The notes: generated by a model not told the origin, from the letters alone. A stretch of DNA of 64,000 nucleotides from CAWGJF01 sp963715745 (GCA_963715745.1 OY970271.1:2666001-2730000); one strand, 5' to 3'; counted from the stretch's first letter, positions 11,201-19,822 are shown. Translations and numbers: made by a program.

Positions 11201-11343
11201 GTATCGTTCTGAATTACTTTTTGTTTATTGACTGGGAATGGATTAAGGTTAATTTTTAATGTTTTATTATGCAGATCTGCCTGTCCATAAGACAGGCTGA
11301 TCCACAATAAAATAAGAGGATAAACAGGATTAAGAAATTTCAT
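8290..11343 (-). CDS. T9SS-exported M6-metalloprotease-like protein lacking the HExxH motif
   Basis: A 1017-residue secreted protein with a signal peptide ending near SLSYGQ. The N-terminal region follows the M6/immune-inhibitor-A plan: LAVMVSFQADRDG near 52, the nucleophile-helix region near 250, then LGLPDLFDTETG, IGRFGLMDGQG and PWSKIFLGW. At residues 258-262, where active relatives have HEFGH, it reads ASIAS, so both zinc histidines and the catalytic glutamate are missing. Residues about 560-920 look like a beta-propeller (FG-GAP/VCBS-like). The last ~85 residues (from NYPNPVYGGTTNIRYYV) form a type A sorting domain for the type IX secretion system. It lies just downstream of porV. Likely a non-catalytic, cell-surface or released binding protein. 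Confidence 0.8.
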   Translation of the reverse strand: MKFLNPVYPLILLWISLSYGQADLHNKTLKINLNPFPVNKQKVIQNDTLRILAVMVSFQADRDGTTFGNGKFESIYSQEYGNEIIDPVPHNRSYFESHLLFAKNYFEKVSKGNLTIEFTVLPDTFSVSQTMRNYSPAPGDNDFTPIADFSKETWTKADQLNPGFSFSNYDLFLIFHAGVGRDVSLPGSIGNERDLPSVYLSENAFKNIYGENFSGIPVSNGSFNIKNTLVMPETESRELNSITGTFLFELTINGLLCASIASHLGLPDLFDTETGLSAIGRFGLMDGQGIFAYNGCYPPEPGPWSKIFLGWAEPVTIQPTGSYDINLITNIAASLSDTVILKVPLNSSEYYLVENRTRDANNDGSKVTYVVNGNAVTHTFLKDTTGYYTFDIDSLAGVVTDVDEYDWAVPGNGIVIWHIDENVINEKLADNKINTDKNRRGVDVEEADGIQDIGEIFTTIFGDQVIGEGTDEDFWYSSNPAEFYENRFAKDTRPSTLTNSGANSLITIKDFSDISNRMSFKVEYGDSLIKPLFTKILSDTINPAYLSANVFNNVPEFFIGKENNSIFVYQSDSLIYQNNNFSEFKPSIFEYENVLNRYGSVDQMMKFYITDGSGSYGSSIGVGNNIEAPVVMKVNQPDEPELLIGTNQGNIFSYSIANLPNINPVQSSSFNLDTTNIIKKIAADGNYFSCITEPKILSLPPEEIVQFFDNSGLSFPFTAEHPTNLALTKNKNGNYINIILTSLNKFYIIESGNLLSSFSFNGLDTISSFALMDLKQDGSNYIVLNNGNNIEVYNLTGAMADNFPFTDPAGIDFAGTPLTADFEGDNASEIISVTKDGRIFAIDGGTGKVVPGFPISCGGTVSVTPVMYNANGKTNLAVLNDQNVLSAWSISSVEGNLYWSEENGNPQNTSFIDAAQNNNHINEFFPKDRAYNYPNPVYGGTTNIRYYVSEDSKINIKIFDLAGDYVAELNDNAQGGLDNETIWNVDNIQSGVYLARIEATSTSGKSEQTVIKIAVIK

Positions 11344-11352
11344 AGAATGCTT

Positions 11353-12516
11353 TTAAATTCCCCTTGGAAAACCTCTTGTTGATTCAGGTACTGCTCCCCA
11401 GCCAATAAGAATTGTGAATCTTATTGTATCATTTAACGGATGGTTTTCTCCATTTTTGAAAACTGATGTAGTGATATAACTAAAATCAAAACCATAAATA
11501 TCATACCTGAGACCGGCACCAAAGGTTACAAATTTTCTGTTTCCATAACTTGGATCTTCGTAAAAGAAACCAGTACGTAAAGCAAATAAGAAATCACCCG
11601 GAGTTCCGTACCAGTATTCCAATCCCATTGTAGTCACTATATCACGCAATTCTTGTTTAAATGGTTCATCACCCCAGGCAGTAAAAATAGCTTTGTAAAA
11701 GTCATCAGACTTTCCACTTGAATCTCTGCTAACTAACAGCTTACTGAAATCAAGAGTGTATATCAATGAATTGAATTCATCATTGAAAACATTGAAAGCA
11801 AATCCTAATCTAAAGTTTGTTGGAATCGGATCGGCCTGTTTTTGATCGATATATGATATCTTTGGACCAAGGTTACTTAAATTTGCACCAATGCTTAAAC
11901 GGTCGTCCAAATTTAAACCAAAGATATCAAGATGAGCGGGTCGCCACATTCCGGCAATATCAAAACTAACTGTGGTTGCGACTCCAGATCCCTCTTCTTC
12001 TCCGGTTGCTTTATCAGATAGGTGACTATGAATTATTCTAAAGTTCATTCCTATTCCCCAATCCGGATGAAGTTTTGTCGCGTAACCTAAAGTTAGAGCA
12101 GCATCAAATGCACGGAATTTGCCGATTGGATCAGAACTGAATTCATTAGTACGAACGAATTCACCAAAATTCATGTAGGTTACACTTGCAGATACGCTTC
12201 CGTTTAACTCCGGAAAATATTGTCTATAAGTTAGATAATCATAAAACAAATCAAGATTGAACTGAGGCAACCAGTTACTGTGTGTTATGCTTACTTCAGT
12301 ACCGGTTAGAAAAGCGATGCCTGCAGGGTTCCAAAAGATAGCAGCGGAATTGTCTGCAAGTCCTCCACCGGATTCACCAATTGCACCAAAACGTGAATCA
12401 GGAGCTAGTAATAGAAATGGCACTGCTGCTTCGCCACCCGATTGTGCAAACGTAGCTCGCGGTATTGCAAGGATTAATGCCAATCCAAGAAATGTTAACC
12501 GCAGAACATTCTTCAT
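11353..12516 (-). CDS. porV: Type IX secretion system outer-membrane protein PorV (PorV/PorQ family)
   Basis: An outer-membrane barrel of the PorV/PorQ family. PorV binds the C-terminal sorting domains of T9SS cargo and delivers them to the PorU sortase. After a signal peptide (LGLALILAIPRATFAQ), the N-terminus has the family pattern VPFLLLAPDSRFGAIGESGG and SAAIFWNPAGIAFL, and the rest is alternating barrel strands. A start 14 codons upstream at 12558 is possible, but a strong GGAGG at 12525-12529 sits 8 bases before the ATG at 12516, so I chose that start (387 residues). It is directly downstream of the C25 peptidase gene, the same porU-porV adjacency seen in Bacteroidetes. Confidence 0.87.
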   Translation of the reverse strand: MKNVLRLTFLGLALILAIPRATFAQSGGEAAVPFLLLAPDSRFGAIGESGGGLADNSAAIFWNPAGIAFLTGTEVSITHSNWLPQFNLDLFYDYLTYRQYFPELNGSVSASVTYMNFGEFVRTNEFSSDPIGKFRAFDAALTLGYATKLHPDWGIGMNFRIIHSHLSDKATGEEEGSGVATTVSFDIAGMWRPAHLDIFGLNLDDRLSIGANLSNLGPKISYIDQKQADPIPTNFRLGFAFNVFNDEFNSLIYTLDFSKLLVSRDSSGKSDDFYKAIFTAWGDEPFKQELRDIVTTMGLEYWYGTPGDFLFALRTGFFYEDPSYGNRKFVTFGAGLRYDIYGFDFSYITTSVFKNGENHPLNDTIRFTILIGWGAVPESTRGFPRGI

Positions 12517-12524
12517 ATAATTTT

Positions 12525-12529
12525 CCTCC
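12525..12529 (-). promoter_or_regulatory. Ribosome binding site that fixes the porV start
   Basis: GGAGG on the minus strand, followed by AAAATTAT and then the ATG at 12516-12514. It selects this ATG over the in-frame one at 12558, which has no comparable site. Confidence 0.75.
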
Positions 12530-12623
12530 AATGTTAGATTTTTCATATTAAAACTCATAAAAAATTGTGCCGATTATAAATATAGTTAATTTATTTAGAC
12601 TAATGTTACAAAAAAAGTCAGTA

Positions 12624-15600
12624 TTATCTAATGACCGCCATTTTACCTAAAACGCTATTTGAATACGATCCATCTGTTGTTTTCACAATGATTTTATAAA
12701 GATACGTTCCATTTGCAATAACATCACCATCTTCATCCCTGCCATCCCAGGGAATTTTTACAAACCTCTGTGTAACATTATTTGATTCGATTTCCTTTAT
12801 TACTCTTCCTGCTATTGTATAAACTTTAATTTTTACATCAACCGGAGTTAAATTTAGCTGAAAGGTAAATGTAGTATTTGACTTAAATGGATTCGGATAA
12901 TTATAAACATCTCTGATTACCATTTCATCATCATTAACTACTGTGAAATAAGATGTTTCATTTGAAAAATTATTGAATACATCCCAGGCTTTTATCAATA
13001 CAGAATAATCACCATTATCCAGTTTGTTAAATTTATAATTTACCTCCCCAATTTTTCCACCGGCATCCAGCTCTCCAGTAAAATATGAGGAAAGATTAAT
13101 TGGTTTAGTTTCGTCTTCATTCAGGATAGCTTCAAGATTATGACCAACACCTGTTCCGGTAGTATTTAATCCGGTTTCATCAGACAGCTTAACAATCATA
13201 TTTGGTTCAGGGCCAACCAAATATGCATTCCTGTATTCGGAATTATCAAAAAAGACTTCTATATCCGGACCGTTACCATCATTAAATGCAGTCGTATCAG
13301 TACCACCAACAATAATTTTATTTGTATAAGCTACACCATCCGAAACAGGATCAAAGAAATAAAAAATAATTTTTCCGTTTTTATTTTCATATGAGATATC
13401 TTTAGGAACAACAAAATCAGAAGTGAATTCACCGTTAACAACTGAAACTCTTCCCCGGAAAATAATTCCTCCCGGAATTACAACATCATAATTAATTTCA
13501 TCAAGATGCTTAATTCTTTCAGAATCAAAAATTGTAAGTAAACCTTCACCCGTATAATCATTCCATTTTGTGCTATCTGGTTTTAATATTGTACCTGAAA
13601 TTTTTGTATGACTTAAAGCCTTTATTTGAATATCTGATACAAGTGACTGACCATTAATAGAATCAATTGAACCATTATATTCTGGAATTAATAACCTGAG
13701 TGCTGGATCACCAAATAAATAATATTTTTGATCATTAACCGATGAATAATGTCCATTAAGTTTAGTTTCGAAAACTGCTTTCCCGATTGTTACCGGTAGA
13801 TTTAAAGTGTCTCTTGGCAAGGTTAATAATTTTGTAAAAAGTGCATAATTTAGCTGATGATTTTCACCAGAGAAAACAAGTCTTGCAGAACAAAAATCTG
13901 CTATTGAACCCTTGTCAGGGAAAAATAAAAGATCTTCTGCTCCACTTTGAAAATTAGGAACATCAAAATACCCATAATCACAAGTCGCAGTGCTTAAAAA
14001 GAAATACCTGTCATTATGCAACTGGGGAAATGAGGAAGTTCTGTCAAAAACCACTTCATGAGCCCAAAGCTCGGGATTTCCATGTCCAATATAATTTATG
14101 AGTAAGGTACCATCGTTTATTGTTTTTATAATATCTGTATTTACAGAAGGTTTTCGTCTCCCATTTCCTGTTATCACAGCAGGATAATCGGCAAGATATA
14201 TTTTTTTCAGATCAAATGATTTGGGAATATATGTATTTGCAAGATTTTCAGAAGGTATTGTATGCTCAGCATGATTATCATAACCGGTTGACGTCTTATC
14301 ATCGTCAGCTATTAATGTTATCAGGTTTCTCCATGAAGATTTATCATGGGAGTTTTCATAGTTAATTACTTTCGAAATATAATTGTTTGCCTGTTCTAAA
14401 GATTTTGCAGTAACTCTGCTAACCATCAAATCCGGTTTTAAATCATTACCTAGAATTCTCATAAAAAAATCATCAGTAGAATAAGAATTATAACTATAGA
14501 TTAATCTTAAAGATTCCTGGGACTCCCAGGTTGGTACGAAATTATCATTAAACCCGCTTACATTTTTGTAATCATAAGTACCTTTACCTAACATCATTAC
14601 ATAAACAGGCGTAATCTGCCAATTATCATAAGCATACTTTAGAAAATCCCTGATTGCTGAAACATCCTGACTACCACATGAAAATTCATTATAAACCTCA
14701 TCAACCTGAATTACTTTTGTACTGATAGGAATTTTTGCTTCATTCATCCTGTAAGATTTAAGTCGCTCTGCAGCTTCCTTAAAATTTTTATGAGTTATAA
14801 TTATGAATTCTGCTCCATCTTCAATTCCCCTGATATCTTCTGAAATAGTAATCTTCTCATTGTTTGTTGGTGAAAGAAACTGATCATTACCAATTGCAAT
14901 ATATTTTTTAATTGAATCACTACTTCCCTGAATTCGGAATCTGCAATCACCGCCGCTTAATAAAATGTGATTAGTAATTAATTTCACATCAGAATAATCA
15001 GAAACATCAAACACTTTTATATTTGTAGAAGGAAATCCACTCAGATAGTATTCAACAATATTATTACTATCCGGTGAAAAGAAAATTAACTTGTTATTAA
15101 CTGGTTTTAGCTGGCTTGTATATTCAATTTCTATATAGTCAAGATAAGCTATCTGTTCAACACTGCCAGGATTTACTTCAATCCTTAAAACACTCCTGTT
15201 ATCTGGAATTGTTCCTGTAAAACTTGCTGAAAGGGCAGGATCAGTTGGATACGCCACCCAATATTGAGCACCGCCTGTTCCTCTCATTGAACTGCTTAAT
15301 ATTTGGGAGTTGTTTTCAAATATTTTAATTGGGAGAAAATTATCTGAGGCATTAGCAAATCTTAATTTATATTTAACGGGGAAATTATTATCCCGGTTAT
15401 CAAGCTTATTGACATAAGAACGCGATGGAATAGATTCTGAAAAATCATCACCAAAAAACTCTCTTCCAGAATTAGCGAGACTTATTTTATCTTCTTCATA
15501 ATCTCTGAATGCTTTAGTTGTTGATTGGATAAAATCTGCATTACTTGTTAATCCGGGTTCATCCTGTATTCTTTTTCCATTTGCTCCGCCGAATGTAATC

Positions 15601-16616
15601 CAGTAATAATTTTTATTTGAATATGGATGATTAAAGCGATCAATGGTTCCGGTGGAAGGATTAAAATCTCTAAAAATACTCCCACGACCATAAAATAAAA
15701 TATAATCTCCCTGGTCGAATGATCCATCATTTTCGCCAACAAACATTATCGCATTTTCAACCAGGTCAACAGGTCTTGCAGCCTCAGGATTTTCCGGAAG
15801 AACTTTTCCGCCGTTATTATAAATTTTTACTGTTCTCGGATCAACTGTAGATGGATCAAATCCAAAAGTAGAAAACATATTGCGATCAATTTTATAAATT
15901 CCTTCATCCTTTGCTTCAAATCTTACCCACTCACCTGTTCCAAGAACACTGCCTGTAACTACTTTTTGTAATTTGTTAGGTCTTTTAATCCAGTTTTTTG
16001 CTACAGGATAATTGATAATACTTCCATCCAATAAATCATCATTTATATTTGCAGATGCTTTTGGCTGATTAGATGAGAAATCAATCCTGAATGTAATGTT
16101 AGTATATAATTTTATTTCATTGCCGGAAGGATCAAACGAAACAGGGTTTACAACAATTGTTTGAACATCAAGGCTTCTGGAAATTCCAAAGTCACCAAAA
16201 CGTACAAGTTCTTCTTCAGGTTTATAGTTAGGATATTCTGATGATATTTCGTAAACGAAAGAATTTAAGTTTCCATCTTTTACCATTTTTTGAATTGGTG
16301 TTACTTTACCATTCTTTTTAATATAAGCAGAACGAATGACTCTGATAGAATTACCAAATTCTGAAGGTACTCCTACATTGACCAGGCATTGAGGTACTGC
16401 CGGTATTCCCCATTGTTCATTTTGAACAACACCATCAGCAATTACAACCTTATAATAATTTACATTATTTATTGTCACCAGGGAAGTATCAATGTATCTG
16501 GCTGAATATTCTACAACAAGAGAATTAGAAGTGGAAGAAATAACTCTAAAGGATTCTTGCGGAAAGATAAATATTGAAGTAAATAGAATTAAAACTATTA
16601 AGATTTTGCTATTCAT
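12624..16616 (-). CDS. porU: Type IX secretion system sortase PorU (C25 peptidase)
   Basis: A 1330-residue C25 (gingipain-family) cysteine peptidase. PorU removes sorting domains from T9SS cargo at the cell surface and joins the proteins to a surface anchor. A signal peptide is followed by a ~600-residue N-terminal region, then the C25 domain with catalytic His845 (YIGHGNPE) and Cys879 (STATCDYG), a spacing of 34 like gingipains. The C-terminal ~90 residues (from YNYPNPFKSNTTFTF, with a WDGRDEDG-type turn) form a type A sorting domain, as in known PorU. Assignment as PorU rather than a cargo peptidase rests on its adjacency to porV. A paralogue with the same layout lies at 51598-57318. Confidence 0.83.
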   Translation of the reverse strand: MNSKILIVLILFTSIFIFPQESFRVISSTSNSLVVEYSARYIDTSLVTINNVNYYKVVIADGVVQNEQWGIPAVPQCLVNVGVPSEFGNSIRVIRSAYIKKNGKVTPIQKMVKDGNLNSFVYEISSEYPNYKPEEELVRFGDFGISRSLDVQTIVVNPVSFDPSGNEIKLYTNITFRIDFSSNQPKASANINDDLLDGSIINYPVAKNWIKRPNKLQKVVTGSVLGTGEWVRFEAKDEGIYKIDRNMFSTFGFDPSTVDPRTVKIYNNGGKVLPENPEAARPVDLVENAIMFVGENDGSFDQGDYILFYGRGSIFRDFNPSTGTIDRFNHPYSNKNYYWITFGGANGKRIQDEPGLTSNADFIQSTTKAFRDYEEDKISLANSGREFFGDDFSESIPSRSYVNKLDNRDNNFPVKYKLRFANASDNFLPIKIFENNSQILSSSMRGTGGAQYWVAYPTDPALSASFTGTIPDNRSVLRIEVNPGSVEQIAYLDYIEIEYTSQLKPVNNKLIFFSPDSNNIVEYYLSGFPSTNIKVFDVSDYSDVKLITNHILLSGGDCRFRIQGSSDSIKKYIAIGNDQFLSPTNNEKITISEDIRGIEDGAEFIIITHKNFKEAAERLKSYRMNEAKIPISTKVIQVDEVYNEFSCGSQDVSAIRDFLKYAYDNWQITPVYVMMLGKGTYDYKNVSGFNDNFVPTWESQESLRLIYSYNSYSTDDFFMRILGNDLKPDLMVSRVTAKSLEQANNYISKVINYENSHDKSSWRNLITLIADDDKTSTGYDNHAEHTIPSENLANTYIPKSFDLKKIYLADYPAVITGNGRRKPSVNTDIIKTINDGTLLINYIGHGNPELWAHEVVFDRTSSFPQLHNDRYFFLSTATCDYGYFDVPNFQSGAEDLLFFPDKGSIADFCSARLVFSGENHQLNYALFTKLLTLPRDTLNLPVTIGKAVFETKLNGHYSSVNDQKYYLFGDPALRLLIPEYNGSIDSINGQSLVSDIQIKALSHTKISGTILKPDSTKWNDYTGEGLLTIFDSERIKHLDEINYDVVIPGGIIFRGRVSVVNGEFTSDFVVPKDISYENKNGKIIFYFFDPVSDGVAYTNKIIVGGTDTTAFNDGNGPDIEVFFDNSEYRNAYLVGPEPNMIVKLSDETGLNTTGTGVGHNLEAILNEDETKPINLSSYFTGELDAGGKIGEVNYKFNKLDNGDYSVLIKAWDVFNNFSNETSYFTVVNDDEMVIRDVYNYPNPFKSNTTFTFQLNLTPVDVKIKVYTIAGRVIKEIESNNVTQRFVKIPWDGRDEDGDVIANGTYLYKIIVKTTDGSYSNSVLGKMAVIR

Positions 16617-16759
16617 TTATTTAATATTTAATAAAAACAGAAACTAAATTCTATAACTTTTTTTAGAATTTTTAAGTAGCAAAATCTCGAATAGAACTCC
16701 CTATTTTTGTGAGCAATTTATGTATTAATGATGCTAATAATCAAGTCATTTATCCGAAA

Positions 16760-16788
16760 ATATCCTTAATTCAAATGATTAAGGATAT
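16760..16788 (-). terminator. Hairpin at the end of the peroxiredoxin gene, likely terminator
   Basis: Perfect 10-bp stem ATATCCTTAA / TTAAGGATAT with a 9-base loop. It covers the last codons and stop codon of the peroxiredoxin gene and is followed on the minus strand by TTTTC. The U-run is short, so termination would be partial or need a factor. It separates the nth operon from porU. Confidence 0.5.
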
Positions 16789-17197
16789 CACTCGATTTGA
16801 TGAAATTAAATGAAAAATTCACTTTTTCAAAGATGATTTTTTTATCAGTATTTATGATAACAATTTTTCGCTTGTTTATACCCGTAAAATTCAGGGCATC
16901 GAAATTTTTACTCACTGTTTTTCCCGTGTCTGTGAGTAAGGGAAAATCAAGTTTACATTTATCACTGAAATATTTATGCGAATTTTCAGAAGCAATATTT
17001 ATCCCGATAATTTTTATCCCGGCATTTTGGAATTTATCAAGGTTTTGTTGGTAATCATTCAACTGATTTGTACAGACAGGTGTATTATCCTTTGGATAAA
17101 ACACCAGCATAATTTTACTTGTTAACTCCTTATATAAATTAAATTCTTTACCATCCTGATCTTTTAAGGTAAAATCAGGCGCAATATCACCAATCAT
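16766..17197 (-). CDS. Peroxiredoxin (AhpC/TSA, BCP-like)
   Basis: A 143-residue cytosolic thiol peroxidase of the BCP/PrxQ type. The peroxidatic cysteine is in FYPKDNTPVCTNQL (about Cys42), with the family's Pro and Thr close by. No second cysteine follows at the +5 position used by the typical BCP resolving cysteine, so it may act as a 1-Cys enzyme (inference). It is slightly short for the family. Its start codon overlaps the stop of the HD-domain gene by one base, so it is the last gene of the ferredoxin-nth-HD-peroxiredoxin operon. A separate full BCP gene lies at 37105-37569. Confidence 0.85.
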   Translation of the reverse strand: MIGDIAPDFTLKDQDGKEFNLYKELTSKIMLVFYPKDNTPVCTNQLNDYQQNLDKFQNAGIKIIGINIASENSHKYFSDKCKLDFPLLTDTGKTVSKNFDALNFTGINKRKIVIINTDKKIIFEKVNFSFNFIKSSDILNHLN

Positions 17198-17760
17198 TAC
17201 AAACCAAGCATTTCTTTATTCTTTTTCATTGCATCAATGCAAAATTGAATATGTTCTTCAAGCAGAATTCCGAGTTCCTCACTTCCTTTTTTTATGTCTT
17301 CCCTGTTTACCGCTCTCGCAAATGCTTTGTCCTTCAATTTCTTTTTAACCGATTTAACTTCAACTTCATCAATTGACTTCGAAGGTCTAACATAAGTAAC
17401 TGCGGTTATAAAACCTGCAAGCTCATCACAGGCAAATAATGTTTTTTGCAGTAGAGTTTCTCTTTTAATTCCGGCATAATCAGCATGTGATAAAATAGCA
17501 TTACGGAATTCTTCACTAAATGCTTTTTCTTTTAAAATTTCTGAACCTTTAAATGGATGTTCCTTCTCTGTAGGATACATTTCATAATCAAAATCATGAA
17601 GTAAAGCTACATTTCCCCAATATTCAATATCCTGATTAAATTTTTCAGCATACGCGCGAACACAACTTTCAACTGCAAAAGCATGTTTTAGCAGACTTTC
17701 ACTTTTTGTGTATTCCTTTAAAATCCCCAAACAAAAATTTCTGTCATGATGAATATCCAT
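17197..17760 (-). CDS. HD-domain phosphohydrolase
   Basis: A 187-residue HD-superfamily protein. The metal-binding HD pair is in ALLHDFDYEMYP (about residues 50-61); the first histidine is in LLKHAFAVESC (about 24-34) and another in ILSHADYAG (about 87-95). Short stand-alone HD proteins like this hydrolyse phosphate esters of nucleotides or other small molecules, but the substrate cannot be predicted here. It overlaps the nth stop codon by one base upstream and the peroxiredoxin start by one base downstream. Confidence 0.8.
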   Translation of the reverse strand: MDIHHDRNFCLGILKEYTKSESLLKHAFAVESCVRAYAEKFNQDIEYWGNVALLHDFDYEMYPTEKEHPFKGSEILKEKAFSEEFRNAILSHADYAGIKRETLLQKTLFACDELAGFITAVTYVRPSKSIDEVEVKSVKKKLKDKAFARAVNREDIKKGSEELGILLEEHIQFCIDAMKKNKEMLGL

Positions 17761-18452
17761 TACACTCCTTTCTTCTTTTTGATTGATTCTTGTACAGGAT
17801 TAAATCCCGGACATAAATCAGCAACTATACATTCCAAACATTTAGGTCTTCTTGCAATACAAATTTTTCTGCCATGAGAAATTATCCAATGAGATAAATT
17901 TACCCATTCCTTCTCCGGAAATAATTTTTTAAGATCTTCTTCAATTTTTTCGGGATTGGAAGATTTTGTAAATCCCATCAAATGAGATAATCTTTTTACA
18001 TGAGTATCAACTGCAATTGAAGGAATTCCAAAAGCATTTCCCGCAACGACTGAAGCTGTTTTTCTTCCAACTCCGGGCAATGAAACTAAATCATCAAAGT
18101 CTGAAGGCACTTTTCCTTTAAATCTTTTAAGAAGTTCAGCACAACATCCCTTTATACTTTTAGCTTTTTGTTTATAAAATCCAGTCGAATAAATATCTTT
18201 TTCAAGTTCAGTATTTGATACTTTAATATAGTCTTCAGGCTTTTTATATTTTTTAAACAATAACTGAGTAACGATATTCACTCTTGCGTCAGTACACTGA
18301 GCTGAAAGAATTGTAGCAATTAATAACTGAAATGGTGTTTCATGATCAAGCTGGGATTTAGGATATGGATATTCTTTCTTTAGCAGTTTAATAATTTTTT
18401 GTGCTCTTTGCTTCTTATCCAATTTCAGCATCTCTATTAAATCTTTTGTCAT
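17760..18452 (-). CDS. nth: Endonuclease III (base-excision repair glycosylase)
   Basis: Bifunctional DNA glycosylase/AP lyase for oxidised pyrimidines. The helix-hairpin-helix LPGVGRKTA lies at 125-133 with catalytic Lys131, the catalytic Asp149 is in VDTHV, and a [4Fe-4S] cluster motif (Cys198-x6-Cys205-x2-Cys208-x5-Cys214) is complete. Length 230. The chosen ATG at 18452 overlaps the end of the ferredoxin gene by 38 bases; an ATG seven codons further in would shorten this overlap. It is the second gene of the minus-strand operon starting at 18759. Confidence 0.96.
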   Translation of the reverse strand: MTKDLIEMLKLDKKQRAQKIIKLLKKEYPYPKSQLDHETPFQLLIATILSAQCTDARVNIVTQLLFKKYKKPEDYIKVSNTELEKDIYSTGFYKQKAKSIKGCCAELLKRFKGKVPSDFDDLVSLPGVGRKTASVVAGNAFGIPSIAVDTHVKRLSHLMGFTKSSNPEKIEEDLKKLFPEKEWVNLSHWIISHGRKICIARRPKCLECIVADLCPGFNPVQESIKKKKGV

Positions 18453-18759
18453 TTATTTTTAATCTTTCCACTGGCTGGTTGTTTAAAATATGCTGCTGAA
18501 TAATTTCCTCAACATCGTTTACGGTTACACCACCATACCAGATTTGTTCCGGGTATACCAAAACAGTAACTCCAAATTCGCAGGCATCAAGACATCCGGC
18601 AGCATTAGCTCTCACAGAAGTGTTTAATCCTAATTCCTTTAATCTTTTTTTAAATAAAGCTCTGACCTCAAGGCTGTTTTTATCAGCACAACAACCTTTA
18701 GGATGACCATCAGGTCTTTTGTTTTCACAAACAAAAATATGTTTATCAAACCGTTTCAT
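18415..18759 (-). CDS. Thioredoxin-fold (2Fe-2S) ferredoxin
   Basis: A 114-residue protein of the thioredoxin-like [2Fe-2S] ferredoxin family. Cysteines occur in the family arrangement: HIFVCENKR near 11, PKGCCADK near 23, and the pair in ANAAGCLDACEFG near 55-60. Such proteins carry one electron; the partner here is unknown. First gene of the operon with nth, so a link to keeping the Nth iron-sulfur cluster is conceivable but only inferred from position. Confidence 0.85.
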   Translation of the reverse strand: MKRFDKHIFVCENKRPDGHPKGCCADKNSLEVRALFKKRLKELGLNTSVRANAAGCLDACEFGVTVLVYPEQIWYGGVTVNDVEEIIQQHILNNQPVERLKINDKRFNRDAEIG

Positions 18760-18815
18760 ATTTGGATTTGTTTATTGCTAATTATCAAATATAAAAAATA
18801 AGTAGAATAATTAAG

Positions 18816-18844
18816 TTGAACTTATCACATTTCTGTCTTATAAT
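18816..18844 (+). promoter_or_regulatory. Sigma70-type promoter for the lipoprotein gene
   Basis: TTGAAC at 18816-18821, a 17-base spacer, and TATAAT at 18839-18844. The -10 box is perfect and the spacing ideal. Transcription would start near 18851, 23 bases before the ATG at 18874. It is divergent from the ferredoxin-nth operon. Confidence 0.75.
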
Positions 18845-18873
18845 TGTCGTGCAAATTTAACATGGGGATAACA

Positions 18874-19704
18874 ATGAAGTTTTTCAACTTTTTGTTTTTG
18901 CTGTTATTAATATCATATGGTGGCTGCAACGAATTAGGACCTGGATTTGGCATTAAATCACCCGGAAATACTTATCCCACAAATTTATATTCCGAATGGG
19001 AATACAATACAAAATATACTATCCAATATTACGATTCAATCGGTAATATAATTGATACAGAAACTATTGAACTTGGTAATTCGGTAGTTAGAGTAACTAA
19101 AACTAGTGACACAGTAGGTACTTATAAAAACCTAATCAAATTTGAATCTTATGATGTATCTACACCATGGAATAAGGGATATAACTGGTATTCAAATAAT
19201 GAATCTGAATTTTTAATAATTGCATATTTAAATGCAGGGTCAGCACAATCCATCACTCCAAAAGTTGGTCATAAAAAATATTTAACTCACGATGAATTTA
19301 AATCTTTAATTAATTTTTCAGAGCACAGCTATTTAGCATTACCAACAGATGAATCATCCGATTCAATATTATACTTTGATCCGCCAAGAAGAGTTCTTGC
19401 TTATCCATTAAGTGTTAATCGCAGATGGATTGAACTAATTAATCCCTGGTACCGTGAAAGATATGTTGATAAAAATGAAACGCTGGAATTTAACGGTCAG
19501 CCGGTAAATTGTTTCAAAATAAAAATTGACTGGAATGAATTCAGGAATATTGAATTCAATGACTACATCAGTCTGGAACTTGGATTAATAAAAAGAGAAA
19601 TTATTAGCGATAGTGTTCTATTCATTTCTGATCCAAATTATCCGGACTCTGGAATTTTTGGAAGGATTTATCAGGTATCTGATTTGATTAGAATGGAAAA
19701 ATAA
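18874..19704 (+). CDS. Putative lipoprotein of unknown function
   Basis: About 276 residues. The signal peptide KFFNFLFLLLLISYGGC ends in a lipobox-like cysteine, so the mature protein is probably lipid-anchored. The body is mostly beta-rich with many Tyr/Trp residues (EWEYNTKYTIQYYDS, RRWIELINPWY); I do not recognise a family. A longer frame from a TTG at 18844 is possible, but that codon lies inside the promoter's -10 box. The ATG at 18874 has GGGGAT a few bases upstream and gives a clean signal peptide. It stands alone with its own promoter. Confidence 0.75.
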   Translation: MKFFNFLFLLLLISYGGCNELGPGFGIKSPGNTYPTNLYSEWEYNTKYTIQYYDSIGNIIDTETIELGNSVVRVTKTSDTVGTYKNLIKFESYDVSTPWNKGYNWYSNNESEFLIIAYLNAGSAQSITPKVGHKKYLTHDEFKSLINFSEHSYLALPTDESSDSILYFDPPRRVLAYPLSVNRRWIELINPWYRERYVDKNETLEFNGQPVNCFKIKIDWNEFRNIEFNDYISLELGLIKREIISDSVLFISDPNYPDSGIFGRIYQVSDLIRMEK

Positions 19705-19748
19705 AAGAATTAGTTTCTACGGTATATTAATATTCTACAAAAAACTTG

Positions 19749-19822
19749 TAGCGCGTGCGGGATTCGAACCCGCGATCTCCGCCTTGAGAGGGCGATGTCC
19801 TAAGCCACTAGACGAACGCGCC
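19749..19822 (-). tRNA. tRNA-Glu (anticodon CTC)
   Basis: A 74-base cloverleaf on the minus strand. The acceptor stem is GGCGCGT/ACGCGCT with a G-U first pair and discriminator A. The anticodon stem is TCGCC/GGCGG around the loop CTCTCAA, giving anticodon CTC, which reads GAG. The T arm GCGGG-TTCGAAT-CCCGC is perfect. CCA is not encoded. Confidence 0.93.

Noticed and set aside
12517..12558. N-terminal extension of porV
   Set aside because: The GGAGG site and signal peptide favour the ATG at 12516.
18844..18873. TTG start of the lipoprotein
   Set aside because: The codon lies in the -10 promoter box.
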